Positions 62,712 through 64,000 of a stretch of 64,000 bases of DNA are shown here, one piece after another; positions within the stretch are counted from its first letter, which is position 1, and each line of letters begins with the position of its first letter. The notes below the pieces were generated by a model. That model ran no database searches, had not been told where the DNA came from, and saw nothing but the letters and a program-made list of their open reading frames with translations. Both the position numbers and the translations under genes were made by a program. This DNA is from Desulfosarcinaceae bacterium (GTDB lineage Bacteria > Desulfobacterota > Desulfobacteria > Desulfobacterales > Desulfosarcinaceae): NCBI GenBank assembly GCA_030066015.1, contig JASJCL010000017.1, positions 91,183 to 155,182 on the forward strand, in the 5' to 3' direction.

Positions 62712-64000
62712 ATGCGCTTGACCAAACGATCCGCAACTCTGACCACGTTCCACATGAGCTTGCCGATCCTGACCCGAATCCTCGGTACCCTCTTTCTGCT
62801 CATCGTGCTGCTGCTGACGACGGCCCACGCCCAGGCGGTATCGATCACCCTGGAATGGGATGCCAACCCCCAGCCGGAATTGCGCGGCTACAAGATCTTC
62901 TGTCGGCTCGCCAGTGAGGATAGCTATGACTACGACAAGCCGGTCTGGGCCGGTACCGACGGCCGCTGCGAGATAAGTGGGTTGGCGTCGGGCACGGACT
63001 ATTGCTTCGTGGTGCGCGCCTTCGATGCCGAGGGGAACGAGAGCGGTGACTCCAATGAGGTGTTCTACCCCGGCTCTCAAATCACGCCGCAGGAGCCGCC
63101 CGCGGAGGTTGCCGATACGGGTGCGCCGCCCAACATTCCCGAACCGGCCCCCATGCCGGCTGAGGAAGGGAATACGCCCCTGGAACCCGTCCTTGAAAAT
63201 AGTGCGCAGTCGGAGAATGCCGGCAAGGAAGTCCACGCCGAAACCCATTGGCAGGTCTTCATCGACGACGGCCAAAGCGACCACCTCTGCGTCTACGATG
63301 CCACTTCGGCCAGTGCCCTGGAACAACTGCACCTCCCGCCGCTGGTATTGGACGAGGCGACCACCTACTTCTGGCGCTCACGCTACGTGACGGAGAGCGG
63401 CAACAGTGGCGAATGGGCATCACCTCAGTATTTCACCACCACCCTCGGGGAAGGCGATCTGGATGGCGACGGTATCCTTGACGACCAGGCCGTAACCTCA
63501 GAGAGTGACATGAATGATGACGGGATTTCCGACGAGATCCAGTTGAAATTGCGGGGCGTCCGCACGGTGGTTGGCGAGGGCCGTATCGCCGTGGACGCCT
63601 TGGACGAGGATGGAGTGCTCGCCATCGAGCGGATTCAATCCCTCGATCCCGCCGACCCGGAGCTGGGTGGTGGCAGCGGCTACGATCTTCCCCTGGGGCT
63701 GGCGGCGTTTAAGCTGGACCTGGCCGAGGGTGCCTCCCAGGTCACGGTACACCTGCACCTCAGCCACGCTCCCGGCGAAGAGATGGGCCTGCTGACCTTT
63801 GATGACGCCAACGGCTGGCAAAATGCGGACGAACTGGCACAGCTCGCTGAAGATGGTAAAACCGTGCAGTTGCACCTGACCGATGGTGGCGACGCAGACG
63901 TGGACGGTGTCGAGAACGGTCTGATCATCTTCACAGGCGGTTATGGCCGCCCCATCAACTACCGCACGCCCGATGGTGCCGGCGGCGGCGGCGGCGGCGG
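62712..64000 (+). CDS. Secreted FN3 protein with choice-of-anchor U-like domain, 3' end cut
   Basis: Open to the window edge (429 codons seen). The signal peptide is LTRILGTLFLLIVLLLTTAHA-like (residues 17-40). Two FN3-type domains follow (SITLEWDANPQPELRGYKIF... and VFIDDGQSDHLCVYDAT...). Next is an acidic DLDGDGILDD...DMNDDGISDE calcium-type stretch. From about residue 285 the text resembles choice-of-anchor U domains (LLTFDDANGWQ, DGGDADVDGVENGLI). A run of Gly codons (GGC) reaches the edge, which often precedes a CFI-box sorting tail. AAGGAG is present before the ATG at 62712. The product is extracellular or surface bound. Confidence 0.85.
   Translation, partial: MRLTKRSATLTTFHMSLPILTRILGTLFLLIVLLLTTAHAQAVSITLEWDANPQPELRGYKIFCRLASEDSYDYDKPVWAGTDGRCEISGLASGTDYCFVVRAFDAEGNESGDSNEVFYPGSQITPQEPPAEVADTGAPPNIPEPAPMPAEEGNTPLEPVLENSAQSENAGKEVHAETHWQVFIDDGQSDHLCVYDATSASALEQLHLPPLVLDEATTYFWRSRYVTESGNSGEWASPQYFTTTLGEGDLDGDGILDDQAVTSESDMNDDGISDEIQLKLRGVRTVVGEGRIAVDALDEDGVLAIERIQSLDPADPELGGGSGYDLPLGLAAFKLDLAEGASQVTVHLHLSHAPGEEMGLLTFDDANGWQNADELAQLAEDGKTVQLHLTDGGDADVDGVENGLIIFTGGYGRPINYRTPDGAGGGGGG

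Noticed and set aside
62391..63332. A 313-aa minus-strand frame at the right edge
   Set aside because: It lies antisense to the secreted FN3 protein, which has a signal peptide, ribosome site and recognisable domains and runs open to the edge.

Overview
The window is a GC-rich, densely coded bacterial chromosome segment. Most genes have strong Shine-Dalgarno sites, and operons often show 4-nt ATGA overlaps. The gene content points to a deltaproteobacterium (Desulfobacterota, probably a Desulfosarcina/Desulfobacter-type sulfate reducer or relative). Supporting features are NuoE/NuoF-like Hnd subunits with a DRTGG protein, an RnfB-GltD fusion, TAXI-type TRAP transporters, a Tat-exported ferredoxin with a membrane cytochrome, and a small RRSGxDRR protein. 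This placement is inference from gene content only. I saw no rRNA, tRNA, CRISPR array, insertion sequence or prophage.

Layout. 1-4.8 kb: start of aceF, aceE, and two divergent membrane proteins of unknown function. 5.3-12.8 kb: a TAXI/TRAP region with three solute-binding proteins, one fused permease and a UspA protein. 13.1-20.5 kb: GT2 glycosyltransferase, Nudix hydrolase, HrpA helicase, CoA-disulfide-reductase-like flavoenzyme and a YjbQ protein. 20.5-27.8 kb: cold-shock protein, periplasmic PPIase, LUD protein, DUF3108 protein, a MetH-activation-like protein, GT4 glycosyltransferase, tag, Zn-ribbon/PilZ protein and RseC. 28.0-33.2 kb: a redox operon (NuoE-like, DRTGG, NuoF-like, RnfB-GltD fusion) ended by an intrinsic terminator. 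33.6-40.1 kb: purine nucleoside phosphorylase, a 1426-aa PPDK-like protein lacking the PEP barrel, and a divergent GAPDH. 40.2-48.5 kb: response regulator, rsmA, DUF2062, a winged-helix-like protein, M16C peptidase and two histidine kinases, one without an ATPase domain. 48.6-55.2 kb: a dipeptide ABC transporter with a P1-family peptidase. 55.5-57.9 kb: anti-sigma and ECF sigma factors, a newly noticed 29-aa membrane peptide, cytochrome b-like protein and Tat ferredoxin. 58.2-64 kb: a three-gene set like GlrK-QseG-GlrR (QseEGF), and divergent from it a sigma-54 promoter leading to a 53-aa protein, then a secreted FN3/anchor protein cut by the window edge.

How genes work together. The redox operon joins an NAD(H)/FMN/Fe-S module (NuoE+NuoF) to a membrane-anchored RnfB/GltD flavoprotein. 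It looks like a ferredoxin/NAD(P)/quinone electron-transfer or bifurcation complex in which the usual hydrogenase subunit is replaced. The P1 peptidase and Dpp system suggest peptide uptake and trimming. The histidine kinase, lipoprotein and sigma-54 activator at 58-62 kb lie beside a near-consensus -24/-12 promoter that is their natural candidate target.
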